From assembly GCA_030704225.1 (NCBI GenBank), contig CP131915.1, forward strand, positions 4,092,001-4,156,000: a stretch of 64,000 nt of DNA, written 5' to 3'. Origin of the DNA: Kosakonia sp. H02. GTDB lineage: Bacteria; Pseudomonadota; Gammaproteobacteria; Enterobacterales; Enterobacteriaceae. Positions 34,255 to 43,389 of the stretch are shown here, piece after piece. Every line of letters begins with the position of its first letter. Position 1 is the stretch's first letter. A model generated the notes under the pieces. It saw only the letters and a list, made by a program, of their open reading frames with translations. It did no database searches and was not told the DNA's origin. Position numbers and translations under genes: made by a program.

Positions 34255-34438
34255 ATTTCTCTGAGATGTTTGCAAGCGGGCCAGTCCCCTGAGCCGATAT
34301 TTCATACCACAAGAATGTGGCGCTCCATGGTTGGTGAGCATGCTCGGTTCGTCCGAGAAGCCTTAAGACTGTGACGACACATTCACCTTGAACCAAGGGT
34401 TCAAGGGTTACAGCCTGCGGCGGCATCTCGGAGATTCC
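34255..34438 (+). ncRNA. ssrS: 6S RNA
   Basis: A 184-nt segment closely matches E. coli 6S RNA. The 5' end ATTTCTCTGAGATG pairs with 3' CATCTCGGAGATTCC, the central bulge region contains GAGCCGATATTTCATACCAC, and the GGTTCAAGGG hairpin lies near the 3' side. 6S binds sigma70 RNA polymerase in stationary phase by mimicking an open promoter. fau starts 20 bp after it and is likely cotranscribed. Confidence 0.97.
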
Positions 34439-34458
34439 CCTCTTTCTTTACAACTACC

Positions 34459-35058
34459 ATGACGCAACTTCCTGATTTACCCTCGTCGTCACGACAAGAA
34501 ATCCGCAAAATTATTCGCAAGCGTCGCCGGGAAATTACCCGCGAGCAGCAGGTGCATTTTGCCGAGCGCGCCGCAGCCCACATGATGGCCTGGCCGCCAG
34601 TGGTAATGGCGCACACCGTTGCGCTGTTTCTCTCGTTTGATGGTGAACTCGACACCCAACCGCTGATAGAGCAACTCTGGCGCAGCGGCAAACGTGTGTT
34701 CCTTCCCGTACTGCATCCTTTTAGCCCCGGGAACCTGCTTTTTATGCACTATCATCCGCGCAGCGAACTGGTGATTAACCGCCTGAAAATTCAGGAACCT
34801 AAACTGGATGTGCGTGATGTGCTGCCATTAAGCCAGCTTGATGTGTTGATTACGCCGCTGGTAGCCTTTGATAACCAAGGGCAGCGTTTAGGCATGGGCG
34901 GCGGTTTTTACGATCGCACCTTACAAAACTGGCGTAGATATAACCTGCAACCGGTCGGCTACGCGCATGATTGCCAGCGCGTGGACACATTGCCCGTCGA
35001 GAAATGGGATATCCCGCTGCCTGCGGTAGTGACACCGTCTAAAGTGTGGGAGTGGTAA
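34459..35058 (+). CDS. fau: 5-formyltetrahydrofolate cyclo-ligase Fau (YgfA)
   Basis: A 199-residue ATP-dependent enzyme converting 5-formyl-THF to 5,10-methenyl-THF. The basic N-terminus (SSRQEIRKIIRKRRREIT) and the C-terminal ATP/folate signature RLGMGGGFYDRTL are diagnostic. It is positioned directly after ssrS, as in other gammaproteobacteria. serA, on the opposite strand, also feeds one-carbon metabolism. Confidence 0.96.
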   Translation: MTQLPDLPSSSRQEIRKIIRKRRREITREQQVHFAERAAAHMMAWPPVVMAHTVALFLSFDGELDTQPLIEQLWRSGKRVFLPVLHPFSPGNLLFMHYHPRSELVINRLKIQEPKLDVRDVLPLSQLDVLITPLVAFDNQGQRLGMGGGFYDRTLQNWRRYNLQPVGYAHDCQRVDTLPVEKWDIPLPAVVTPSKVWEW

Positions 35059-35084
35059 GTTCCCCTCCCGGACGGGAGAGGAAC
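35059..35084. terminator. hairpin between fau and serA
   Basis: GTTCCCCTCCCG and CGGGAGAGGAAC form an imperfect inverted repeat between the two convergent genes. There is no marked T run on either side. Confidence 0.5.
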
Positions 35085-35096
35085 GTTTAACGCCTG

Positions 35097-36329
35097 TCAG
35101 AACAGCAGACGGCTACGGATGGTTCCCGGAATGGCTTTCATGCTTTGCAGCGCTTTCTGCGCCACGTCTTCATCCGCCTCAATATCCACCACCACATAGC
35201 CCATATACGGCGTGGTTTGCAGATACTGCGCCGCGATGTTGATGTTCTGGCTGGCGAAGATTTGGTTGAGCGAGGTCAGCACGCCCGGGCGGTTTTCGTG
35301 GATATGCAGCAAGCGGCGGCCACCGTGCAGCGGCAAAGAAACTTCCGGGAAATTCACTGCCGACAGCGTTGAACCATTGTCGGAATATTTGATCAATTTA
35401 CCGGCGACTTCCAGGCCGATATTTTCCTGCGCTTCCTGCGTTGAGCCACCGATATGCGGGGTCAACAGTACGTTGTCGAACTCGCACAGCGGCGAATCAA
35501 ACGGATCGCTGTTGGTTGCAGGTTCTGTCGGGAAGACGTCGATCGCCGCGCCCGCCAGATGTTTGCGCTTCAGCGCGTCACACAAAGCCGGAATATCCAC
35601 CACCGTACCGCGTGCGGCGTTAATCAGCAGCGCACCCGGTTTCATCAGTGCCAGCTCTTCGACGCCAATCATATTTTTTGTCGACGCGTTTTCCGGCACA
35701 TGCAGGCTCACCACATCGCTCATGTTCAGCAGATCGGAAAGGTGCTGCACCTGGGTGGCGTTACCAAGCGGGAGTTTGTTTTCAATGTCATAGAAGAAAA
35801 CGTGCATCCCCAGCGATTCAGCGAGGATACCCAGTTGCGTACCGATATGACCGTAACCGATGATGCCCAGTTTTTTACCGCGCGCTTCATACGAACCGGC
35901 CGCCAGTTTGTTCCAGATACCGCGGTGCGCTTTAGCGTTTGCTTCCGGGATCCCGCGCATCAGCAGCAGCAACTCGCCAATCACCAATTCGGCGACGGAA
36001 CGGGTGTTAGAGAATGGCGCGTTGAATACCGGAATGCCGCGTTTGGCAGCCGCATCAAGGTTGACCTGGTTGGTACCGATACAGAAACAGCCGATGGCGA
36101 CCAATTTTTCCGCCGCGGCGATGACATCTTCAGTCAGTTGAGTACGGGATCGCAGGCCAATAAAGTGAGCATCACGGATGGACTCTTTCAGTTGCGCCGT
36201 GTCCAGCGCGCCTTTGTGGAATTCAATGTTGGTGTAACCCGCCGCACGAAGGCTTTCGACCGCTTTCTGGTGCACCCCTTCAACGAGCAGAAATTTAATC
36301 TTGTCTTTCTCCAGTGATACCTTTGCCAT
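35097..36329 (-). CDS. serA: D-3-phosphoglycerate dehydrogenase SerA
   Basis: A 410-residue enzyme for the first step of serine synthesis, oxidising 3-phosphoglycerate with NAD. The Rossmann motif is LGIIGYGHIGTQLGIL; the catalytic Arg lies in NAARGTVVD, the Glu in DVFPTEPA and the His in LTPHIGGST. The C-terminal ACT domain (HENRPGVLTSLNQIFASQNI) binds serine for feedback inhibition. Length equals E. coli. Confidence 0.98.
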   Translation of the reverse strand: MAKVSLEKDKIKFLLVEGVHQKAVESLRAAGYTNIEFHKGALDTAQLKESIRDAHFIGLRSRTQLTEDVIAAAEKLVAIGCFCIGTNQVNLDAAAKRGIPVFNAPFSNTRSVAELVIGELLLLMRGIPEANAKAHRGIWNKLAAGSYEARGKKLGIIGYGHIGTQLGILAESLGMHVFFYDIENKLPLGNATQVQHLSDLLNMSDVVSLHVPENASTKNMIGVEELALMKPGALLINAARGTVVDIPALCDALKRKHLAGAAIDVFPTEPATNSDPFDSPLCEFDNVLLTPHIGGSTQEAQENIGLEVAGKLIKYSDNGSTLSAVNFPEVSLPLHGGRRLLHIHENRPGVLTSLNQIFASQNINIAAQYLQTTPYMGYVVVDIEADEDVAQKALQSMKAIPGTIRSRLLF

Positions 36330-36529
36330 TTCCCCGACCCTGTTTTTGACTTAGCTGTGATGTTTTGCGAATTGCAAACCGCGTTAGCCAACATATCAAA
36401 AAAAACTATTGCGGCAATATGAACGTTTGCGTCAGGTGACTGAAGAAATGTCATCCAGCGGGAAATGGCAGAGAAAAATGCTGAGAAAGAAGAACATAGC
36501 GGCAGGGATCTTAGATCAGGAGAAGAAAC

Positions 36530-36616
36530 GTGACAGATATCACCAAATTTGCCGATCGCAGATTTTTTACAGGGAGGCGCGCGCCTCCCCGTCAGATCAT
36601 TTCACGATGGTTTTGA
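36530..36616 (+). CDS. possible small protein (28 codons) between serA and rpiA
   Basis: GTG at 36530 is preceded by AGGAG seven bases upstream and opens 28 codons (VTDITKFADRRFFTGR...), ending inside the 3' end of rpiA on the other strand. The frame crosses the GGGAGGCGCGCGCCTCCC palindrome at 36571-36588. I recognise no family. Codon usage gives no firm support; it could be chance. Confidence 0.25.
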   Translation: MTDITKFADRRFFTGRRAPPRQIISRWF

Positions 36617-37256
36617 CACCTTCGGCGCTACCAATCAACGCGACATCCGCGCCGCGATTAGCAAACAGCCCGACCGTAACAACGCCCGGAATCGCGTTAA
36701 TACTGTTTTCCAGCGCAATCGGGTCGAGGATTTCAAGGCCATAAACGTCAAGGATCACATTCCCGTTGTCCGTCACCACATTCTGACGATACTCCGGGCG
36801 ACCGCCCAATTTGACCAGCGCGCGAGCCACTGCGCTGCGCGCCATCGGAATGACTTCTACCGGCAGCGGGAATTTGCCGAGGATCGCAACCTGCTTGGAG
36901 GCATCCGCAATACAGATAAATTTATCGGCTACCGAGGCGATGATCTTCTCGCGCGTCAGCGCCGCGCCGCCGCCTTTGATCATCTGCATCTGATCGTTGA
37001 TTTCGTCCGCGCCATCAACGTAAATGCCCAGGCGATCCACTTCATTGAGATCAAACACATGAATGCCAAGGTTTTTCAGTTTCTCAGTGGAGGCATCCGA
37101 GCTGGAAACTGCGCCTTCGATCTGGCCTTTCATGGTGCCCAGCGCGTCAATAAAGTGTGCCGCGGTGGAGCCAGTGCCTACGCCAACAATAGTGCCGGGT
37201 TCAACATACTTGAGCGCTGCCCAGCCCACTGCTTTTTTGAGTTCATCCTGCGTCAT
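36597..37256 (-). CDS. rpiA: ribose-5-phosphate isomerase A RpiA
   Basis: A 219-residue isomerase interconverting ribose 5-phosphate and ribulose 5-phosphate. The substrate-binding loop VGVGTGSTAAHFIDAL, the DGADEIN motif with catalytic acid residues, and KGGGAALTREK with its lysine are all present. A TATAAT on the minus strand (37290-37295) lies upstream, and a perfect CRP box sits further upstream, shared with divergent argP. Confidence 0.98.
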   Translation of the reverse strand: MTQDELKKAVGWAALKYVEPGTIVGVGTGSTAAHFIDALGTMKGQIEGAVSSSDASTEKLKNLGIHVFDLNEVDRLGIYVDGADEINDQMQMIKGGGAALTREKIIASVADKFICIADASKQVAILGKFPLPVEVIPMARSAVARALVKLGGRPEYRQNVVTDNGNVILDVYGLEILDPIALENSINAIPGVVTVGLFANRGADVALIGSAEGVKTIVK

Positions 37257-37319
37257 GGTCGTTCACCTGTGGTGTGAAATTTCAGGCGCATTATAAAACA
37301 CCCTGCCCCTAAAAGTCCC

Positions 37320-37335
37320 TGTGACCCGTGTCACA
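37320..37335. promoter_or_regulatory. CRP-cAMP binding site between rpiA and argP
   Basis: TGTGACCCGTGTCACA is the exact consensus TGTGA-N6-TCACA. It lies about 45 bp upstream of the likely rpiA start site and about 65 bp upstream of a likely argP -10 (CATAGT near 37380), distances compatible with class II and class I activation. The regulatory effect is inferred. Confidence 0.75.
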
Positions 37336-37420
37336 TTACGCGACAGCCAATTTCGTCTGCCACAAACAGAAATTTATGTCATAGTGCGGGAGGCTATTTT
37401 TTCAGGAGACTGCGCAAGCA

Positions 37421-38314
37421 ATGAAACGTCCGGACTACAGAACACTACAGGCACTTGATGCGGTTATTCGTGAGCGTGGGTTTGAGCGTGCCGCCCAAAA
37501 GCTATGTATTACTCAGTCCGCCGTGTCGCAGCGTATTAAACAGCTTGAGAATATGTTTGGTCAGCCATTGCTGGTGCGCACCGTGCCGCCGCGCCCTACC
37601 GAGCAGGGGCAAAAACTATTAGCGCTGCTGCGCCAGGTTGAGTTGCTGGAGGAAGAGTGGCTCGGCGACGAACAAACCGGCTCCACCCCGCTGCTGCTGT
37701 CGCTGGCGGTCAACGCCGATAGTCTGGCAACCTGGCTGCTGCCGGCGCTGGCACCGGTTTTAGTTGATTCCCCTATTCGCCTGAATTTGCAGGTAGAAGA
37801 TGAAACCCGTACCCAGGAACGCCTGCGTCGCGGTGAAGTGGTGGGCGCAGTGAGTATTCAGTCTCAGGCGCTGCCAAGCTGTCTGGTCGATCAACTGGGC
37901 GCGCTGGATTACCTGTTTGTCGGTTCGAAAGAGTTCGCTGACCGCTATTTTCCCAACGGCGTTACCCGCCCGGCGCTGCTGAAAGCCCCCGCCGTGGCGT
38001 TTGACCATCTCGACGATATGCATCAGGCGTTTTTACAGCAATATTTCGATTTACCGCCGGGCAGCGTACCTTGCCATATCGTCAACTCGTCCGAAGCGTT
38101 CGTGCAACTGGCGCGCCAGGGCACGACATGCTGCATGATCCCGCATCTGCAAATTGAAAAAGAGTTGGCCAGCGGCGAGCTTATCGACCTGACGCCGGGC
38201 TTGCTGCAACGTCGGATGCTTTACTGGCACCGTTTTGCGCCGGAAAGCCGCATGATGCGTAATGTGACAGACGCGCTGCTGGAGTTTGGGCACAGAGTGT
38301 TGCGCCAGGATTGA
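37421..38314 (+). CDS. argP: LysR-type regulator ArgP (IciA)
   Basis: A 297-residue LysR-family protein that activates argO with arginine and represses with lysine. The N-terminal winged HTH (GFERAAQKLCITQSAVSQRI) and the substrate-binding domain are complete. The ATG follows CAGGAGACTGCGCAAGCA. Its target argO lies nearby at 39187-39822. The sbm-argK-ygfGH operon that follows argP in E. coli is absent; yggE comes next. Confidence 0.96.
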   Translation: MKRPDYRTLQALDAVIRERGFERAAQKLCITQSAVSQRIKQLENMFGQPLLVRTVPPRPTEQGQKLLALLRQVELLEEEWLGDEQTGSTPLLLSLAVNADSLATWLLPALAPVLVDSPIRLNLQVEDETRTQERLRRGEVVGAVSIQSQALPSCLVDQLGALDYLFVGSKEFADRYFPNGVTRPALLKAPAVAFDHLDDMHQAFLQQYFDLPPGSVPCHIVNSSEAFVQLARQGTTCCMIPHLQIEKELASGELIDLTPGLLQRRMLYWHRFAPESRMMRNVTDALLEFGHRVLRQD

Positions 38315-38315
38315 G

Positions 38316-38347
38316 AAAAAACCCTCTCCCAGCCAGGAAGAGAGGGC
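38316..38347 (-). terminator. yggE terminator
   Basis: CCCTCTCCC...GAAGAGAGGG stem between convergent argP and yggE, followed on the minus strand by GGTTTTTTCTC. Confidence 0.8.
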
Positions 38348-38355
38348 TTACAGGA

Positions 38356-39099
38356 TTACTTCGCCGCCGTTGTGGTCTGTTGCTGCGCCTGTGCAGGCTC
38401 AAGCTGGAATACAACATCAACCTGATCATCAAACTGAATTGTTGGTTGTTCGTAGGTTTCCTGCGCGGAAGCCGGTGCCGACGCATCTGCTTTCATCATG
38501 CGAACCATCGGGCTCGGCTGATAATTGGAAACGTGGTAGCGAATGCTGTAAACCGGACCGAGTTTGGCATTAAAACCAGAAGCCAGCTGCTGCGCCTGGC
38601 GCGTCGCGTCATCGATCGCCGCTTTACGGGCTTTATCTTTGAACGACTCCGATTGTGCAACGCCCAGCGAGACAGAGCGGATTTCGTTCAGACCCGCTTT
38701 CAGCGCGCCATCCAGCAGGGAATTGAGTTTATCCAGTTCACGCAGAGTGACTTCCACCGTGCGTACGGCGCGGTAGCCTTTCAGAATGCTTTTGCCGTTC
38801 TGGTAATCGTAATCGGGTTGAGTACGTAAGTTCGCAGAGTTGATATCTTTGCGGGCAATGCCGTTTTGCTCAAGGAAGCTCAGGTATTGCGCAACGCGAT
38901 CGTCCGCCTGTTTTTTAGCTGATGCAGCGTCTTTTGCGGCGACGTTCACTTCAATCGCCAGGGTGGCGATATCCGGGGTTGCATCCACGCTTGCCGTGCC
39001 CGTTGTGACAATATGCGGGCCATCCGGCAATTCGTTTGCCTGTACTGCCATTGCGCCAAAACCCATTATTGCCGCCAGGGCTATCACTTTACATTTCAC
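38356..39099 (-). CDS. yggE: periplasmic SIMPL-domain protein YggE
   Basis: A 247-residue secreted protein of the SIMPL/DUF541 family, associated in E. coli with reduced oxidative stress; its molecular activity is unclear. A Sec signal covers residues 1-21 (KCKVIALAAIMGFGAMAVQA). Family stretches are TGTASVDATPDIATLAIEV and IRYHVSNYQPSPMVRMM. It ends in a low-complexity Gln/Thr/Ala tail. Confidence 0.93.
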   Translation of the reverse strand: MKCKVIALAAIMGFGAMAVQANELPDGPHIVTTGTASVDATPDIATLAIEVNVAAKDAASAKKQADDRVAQYLSFLEQNGIARKDINSANLRTQPDYDYQNGKSILKGYRAVRTVEVTLRELDKLNSLLDGALKAGLNEIRSVSLGVAQSESFKDKARKAAIDDATRQAQQLASGFNAKLGPVYSIRYHVSNYQPSPMVRMMKADASAPASAQETYEQPTIQFDDQVDVVFQLEPAQAQQQTTTAAK

Positions 39100-39186
39100 A
39101 GTTGCTCCTCCATGTTGCTTAAATACGTCCGCAGACGCCTGGCAGCAAGCTTAGCCGCTCAGTTTTAATTGTCCATCGGACTTACC

Positions 39187-39822
39187 TTATCTGAATAATT
39201 CTTGCAAATGGTGTACGCCTTCCCGCGCCAGTTTAAAGGCGATAAACCACATCACCAGGCCGACCAGCGTATTGATAATCCGTTGCGCTTTTGCGGTGCG
39301 CAAACGCGGAGCCAGCCACGCCGCCAACAAGGCCAGGCTAAAGAACCATAGGAATGAGGCGCTGACGGTGCCTAACGCAAACCAGCGCTTCGGTTCTGCC
39401 GCCAGTTGGCCGCCCAGGCTGCCGAGCACCACAAAGGTGTCGAGATAAACATGCGGGTTAAGCCAGGTCACCGCCAGCATGGTGGCGATAATGCGCCAGC
39501 GCCCCTGCCGCAAGGTTTCCGCACTTGCCAGTTCAATATTGCTGCGCAGCGCCGTTCTCAGCGCGCCAAAACCGTACCACAACAGGAATGCGACTCCACC
39601 CCAGGTCACCAGCGCCAGCAACCACGGGGATTGCATCAGCAGCGCGCTGCCGCCAAACACCCCAGCGCAGATCAGCGCCACATCACTCAACGTACACAGC
39701 AGCGCCGTCATGATGTGATACTGCCGACGGATCCCCTGGTTCATGACGAAAGCATTCTGCGGCCCAAGAGGAAGGATCAACGCCGCACCCAGCATAAGCC
39801 CCTGAAAATAATAAGATAACAC
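39187..39822 (-). CDS. argO: arginine exporter ArgO (LysE family)
   Basis: A 211-residue, about six-TM exporter of L-arginine and canavanine. The LysE signature GAALILPLGPQNAFVMNQGI is at the N-terminus, and LAVTWLNPHVYLDTFVVLG contains the second conserved Asn-Pro motif. Activated by ArgP in E. coli; argP lies 870 bp away, and the AT-rich 139-bp upstream segment is where ArgP would bind. Confidence 0.96.
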   Translation of the reverse strand: MLSYYFQGLMLGAALILPLGPQNAFVMNQGIRRQYHIMTALLCTLSDVALICAGVFGGSALLMQSPWLLALVTWGGVAFLLWYGFGALRTALRSNIELASAETLRQGRWRIIATMLAVTWLNPHVYLDTFVVLGSLGGQLAAEPKRWFALGTVSASFLWFFSLALLAAWLAPRLRTAKAQRIINTLVGLVMWFIAFKLAREGVHHLQELFR

Positions 39823-39931
39823 GTCATATTTCCGTCAAGTTGTTTCAGGAAGCTGACTATAGCGCGGAGAAATCATTAGAGGAAATTGATAATTTTAATC
39901 ATTAATCAGTGATACTAATAATGCAGGGTAT

Positions 39932-39956
39932 TAAAAAGGTCGGCAGTGCCGACCTT
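39932..39956 (-). terminator. mscS terminator
   Basis: AAGGTCGGC-AGT-GCCGACCTT with TTTTTAATACC downstream on the minus strand; a strong intrinsic terminator directly after mscS. Confidence 0.9.
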
Positions 39957-39961
39957 CAGGG

Positions 39962-40822
39962 TTATTGCTCAGACTTCTCTTTCACGCGTTTGAAATTCAC
40001 ATCCATCTGCGGGTACGGGAAGCTAATACCATTTTCATCAAAACGGCGCTTAATCTTCTCCAGCACATCCCAGTAGACGTTTTGCAGATCGCCGCTGTTG
40101 CTCCAGACACGAATCACAAAGTTGATGGAGGATGCGCCCAGTTCATTCAGGCGTACTGTCATTTCACGATCTTTAAGGATGCGATCGTCGGCCTGAATAA
40201 TTTCGGTCAGAATGCTTTGGACTTTATCTATGTCCGAGTCATACGCCACGCCAATGATAAATTCGTTACGGCGCACCGGCTCGCGGGAGAAGTTAATAAT
40301 ATTGCCCGCGATAATTTTGCCGTTCGGGATAACAACGATACGACCATCCGCAGTACGCAAGGTAGTGGAGAAAATCTGCACCTGTAACACCGTGCCGGCC
40401 ACACCGCCCAAATCGACATACTCACCCGAGCGGAACGGACGGAACGTCACCAACAGAACCCCTGCCGCCAGGTTAGAGAGCGAACCTTGCAGCGCCAGAC
40501 CAATAGCCAGACCGGCGGCACCGAGGACGGCGATCACCGAGGCGGTTTGTACGCCCACGCGCCCCAGCGCAGCAATCAAGGTAAAGGCGATGATACCGTA
40601 ACGCACCAGTGCGGAAAGAAAATCCGCCACGGTCGCGTCAATGTGTCTTGCACGCATCAGACGATTAACGGCATTCGAGACAATGCGTGCCACAATCATA
40701 CCGACAACGATGATTGCGATAGCCGCTACGATATTAACGGCATAGCTCAACAGCAGTGCCTGGTTGTTCGCCAGCCAGGAGCCTGCATGATTGATGCTGT
40801 CGACAACGTTAAGATCTTCCAT
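39962..40822 (-). CDS. mscS: small-conductance mechanosensitive channel MscS
   Basis: A 286-residue heptameric channel relieving hypo-osmotic pressure. The ATG at 40822 (MEDLNVVDSINHAGSW) has AGAAGGAAGC before it and gives the E. coli length. Three TM segments are visible, and the pore helix TM3 reads GAAGLAIGLALQGSLSNLAAG with the typical Gly/Ala packing. A beta domain (FRSGEYVDLGGVAGTV) and a cytosolic alpha/beta cage follow. Confidence 0.97.
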   Translation of the reverse strand: MEDLNVVDSINHAGSWLANNQALLLSYAVNIVAAIAIIVVGMIVARIVSNAVNRLMRARHIDATVADFLSALVRYGIIAFTLIAALGRVGVQTASVIAVLGAAGLAIGLALQGSLSNLAAGVLLVTFRPFRSGEYVDLGGVAGTVLQVQIFSTTLRTADGRIVVIPNGKIIAGNIINFSREPVRRNEFIIGVAYDSDIDKVQSILTEIIQADDRILKDREMTVRLNELGASSINFVIRVWSNSGDLQNVYWDVLEKIKRRFDENGISFPYPQMDVNFKRVKEKSEQ

Positions 40823-40962
40823 TCGTGCTTCCTTCTGTTGTTCCAAAACGGGAAAAACGCCCCTTGCCATCAAGGACAGACCCATAAAGGGTAACCATAA
40901 AGCGGCAATTTCGCCAAATCGATCACATTTTCTGTTGGTCGGCAGCCTATTGAATTCTCAAT

Positions 40963-40992
40963 AAAAAAGGCCCGCAAATTGCGGGCCTTTTC
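40963..40992 (-). terminator. fbaA terminator
   Basis: AAAAAGGCCCGCAA and TTGCGGGCCTTTT form a strong GC stem with A and T runs on the flanks, 19 bp after the fbaA stop. Confidence 0.9.
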
Positions 40993-41010
40993 ATTAAAGC
41001 GAGGCGTAAA

Positions 41011-42090
41011 TTACAGAACGTCTACCGCGTTCAGTTCTTTGAAAGCCTGCTCCAGACGAGCGACCATGCTGGTCTGCGCAGCACGCAGCCATACACGCGG
41101 GTCGTAGTATTTCTTGTTCGGCTGATCTGCGCCTTTCGGGTTGCCCAGTTGAGCTTGCAGGTAGCCTTCGTTCTCTTTGTAATACTTCAGGATACCTTCC
41201 CAGGTTGCCCATTGGGTGTCGGTATCGATGTTCATTTTGATAACGCCGTAGCTTACGGAGTCTTTGATTTCCTGCGCGGAAGAACCGGAACCGCCGTGGA
41301 ATACGAAGTTCAGGCTGTTGTGCGGCAGGTTATGTTTCTTAGAAACATATTCCTGAGAGTCGCGCAGAATCGTCGGGGTCAGTTTTACGTTACCCGGTTT
41401 GTACACACCGTGTACGTTACCGAAGGAAGCAGCGATGGTGAAACGCGGGCTGATTGCATTCAGTTTGGTGTAAGCGTAATCAACGTCTTCCGGCTGGGTG
41501 TACAGTGCAGAAGCGTCCATGTGGCTGTTGTCCACGCCATCTTCTTCACCACCGGTGCAACCCAGTTCGATTTCCAGCGTCATGCCCATTTTGGACATAC
41601 GCGCCAGGTATTTGGAGCTGATCTCAATGTTCTCTTCCAGAGACTCTTCAGACAGGTCAATCATGTGAGAAGAGAACAGCGGTTTACCGGTTGCAGCGAA
41701 GTGTTTTTCACCCGCGACCAGCAGACCGTCGATCCACGGCAGCAGTTTTTTCGCGCAGTGGTCAGTGTGCAGAATGACCGGTACGCCGTAATGTTCTGCC
41801 ATCTGGTGAACGTGATGCGCGCCAGAGATTGCGCCCAGAATCGCCGCACCCTGAGGAACGTCGGTTTTCACGCCTTTACCAGCGATAAATGCAGCACCGC
41901 CGTTAGAGAACTGAACGATAACAGGTGCGCGAACTTTCGCTGCTGCTTCCAGAACGGCGTTGATGGAATCAGTACCGACGCAGTTAACTGCCGGCAGAGC
42001 AAAGTTGTTTTCTTTAGCTACCTGGAACACTTTCTGAACGTCATCACCGGTGATGACGCCAGGTTTTACGAAATCAAAAATTTTAGACAT
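41011..42090 (-). CDS. fbaA: class II fructose-bisphosphate aldolase FbaA
   Basis: A 359-residue zinc-dependent glycolytic aldolase. Zinc ligands appear in VPVILHTDHCAKKLL (His and the acidic partner), NVHGVYKPG and NFVFHGGSGSS. It is the last gene of epd-pgk-fbaA, 87 bp after pgk, and is followed by a strong terminator. Codon use is highly biased, as expected for an abundant protein. Confidence 0.98.
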   Translation of the reverse strand: MSKIFDFVKPGVITGDDVQKVFQVAKENNFALPAVNCVGTDSINAVLEAAAKVRAPVIVQFSNGGAAFIAGKGVKTDVPQGAAILGAISGAHHVHQMAEHYGVPVILHTDHCAKKLLPWIDGLLVAGEKHFAATGKPLFSSHMIDLSEESLEENIEISSKYLARMSKMGMTLEIELGCTGGEEDGVDNSHMDASALYTQPEDVDYAYTKLNAISPRFTIAASFGNVHGVYKPGNVKLTPTILRDSQEYVSKKHNLPHNSLNFVFHGGSGSSAQEIKDSVSYGVIKMNIDTDTQWATWEGILKYYKENEGYLQAQLGNPKGADQPNKKYYDPRVWLRAAQTSMVARLEQAFKELNAVDVL

Positions 42091-42177
42091 TTACGTAGCC
42101 CTTTATCTTTGGCCTGGAAAAAATGCGTGCCTTAAAGCGCGCTGAAAATAAGGCGGGTTTCCCCGCCCTGTCGGAAC

Positions 42178-43341
42178 TTACTTCTTAGCGCGCTCTTCGA
42201 GCATAGCGACTGCCGGCAGTACTTTGCCTTCCACGAATTCGAGGAATGCGCCACCGCCAGTGGAGATGTAGGAAATTTTGTCAGAGATACCGAACAGGTC
42301 GATAGCGGCCAGCGTGTCGCCACCGCCTGCGATGGAGAACGCGTCGCTGTCGGCGATAGCGTTAGCCACGATTTCAGTACCTTTGCGGAAGTTCGGGAAT
42401 TCGAACACACCAACCGGACCATTCCACAGAATAGTTTTGGCGTTTTTCAGGATTTCAGCCAGTTTCTGCGCGGAAACATCGCCCAAATCCAGAATTTGCT
42501 CATCATCTTTGATGTCAGCTACAGATTTCAGCGTTGCGGTTGCGGTTTCAGAGAACTCCGTCGCGACACGAACATCAGTCGGAACCGGGATATCACATGT
42601 ACCCAGCAGGCGTTTTGCTTCGTCTACCAGATCCGCTTCGTACAGGGATTTACCGACGTTGTGGCCTTGCGCAGCAACGAAGGTGTTCGCGATGCCGCCA
42701 CCCACGATCAGCTGGTCAGCGATTTTGGACAACGAGTCCAGAACGGTCAGTTTAGTAGAAACTTTAGAACCACCGACGATAGCAACCATCGGGCGAGCCG
42801 GTTCTTTCAGTGCTTTACCCAGCGCGTCCAGTTCTTCTGCCAGCAGCGGGCCTGCACACGCGATTTCGGCGAATTTACCCACACCGTGAGTAGAAGCCTG
42901 CGCGCGGTGCGCAGTACCGAATGCGTCCATGACGAAGACATCGCACAGCGCAGCGTATTTTTTCGACAGCGTTTCGTCGTCTTTCTTTTCGCCTTTGTTA
43001 AAGCGAACGTTTTCCAGAACGACCAGCTCACCGGCAGCAACTTCAACGCCGTCGAGGTAATCTTTCGCCAGACGAACCGGGTTAGAGAGTTTGTCTTTCA
43101 GGTAGTTAACAACCGGCAGCAGAGAGAATTCTTCGTTGTACTCACCTTCGGTCGGGCGACCCAGGTGAGAAGTGACCATCACTTTAGCGCCCTGTTTCAG
43201 AGCCAGTTCGATGGTCGGCAGAGAAGCACGAATACGCGCATCGCTGGTCACTTTCCCTTCTTTAACCGGCACGTTCAGATCCGCACGGATAAGAACGCGT
43301 TTACCTGCCAGATCCAGATCGGTCATCTTAATTACAGACAT
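42178..43341 (-). CDS. pgk: phosphoglycerate kinase Pgk
   Basis: A 387-residue two-domain glycolytic kinase producing ATP from 1,3-bisphosphoglycerate. N-terminal substrate motifs are RADLNVPVKEGKVTSDARIR and TSHLGRPTEGEYN. The nucleotide-side motif is the C-terminal SIAGGGDTLAAID and TGGGAFLEF. It sits in the middle of epd-pgk-fbaA, 48 bp after epd. Confidence 0.98.
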   Translation of the reverse strand: MSVIKMTDLDLAGKRVLIRADLNVPVKEGKVTSDARIRASLPTIELALKQGAKVMVTSHLGRPTEGEYNEEFSLLPVVNYLKDKLSNPVRLAKDYLDGVEVAAGELVVLENVRFNKGEKKDDETLSKKYAALCDVFVMDAFGTAHRAQASTHGVGKFAEIACAGPLLAEELDALGKALKEPARPMVAIVGGSKVSTKLTVLDSLSKIADQLIVGGGIANTFVAAQGHNVGKSLYEADLVDEAKRLLGTCDIPVPTDVRVATEFSETATATLKSVADIKDDEQILDLGDVSAQKLAEILKNAKTILWNGPVGVFEFPNFRKGTEIVANAIADSDAFSIAGGGDTLAAIDLFGISDKISYISTGGGAFLEFVEGKVLPAVAMLEERAKK

Positions 43342-43389
43342 GGTGAATCCTCTCGTTGATTCTTAAAGTTTTGCAGGCACCTACGTGCC

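Noticed and set aside
41149..42135. 328-codon plus-strand open frame opposite fbaA
   Set aside because: Shadow of the highly expressed aldolase gene.
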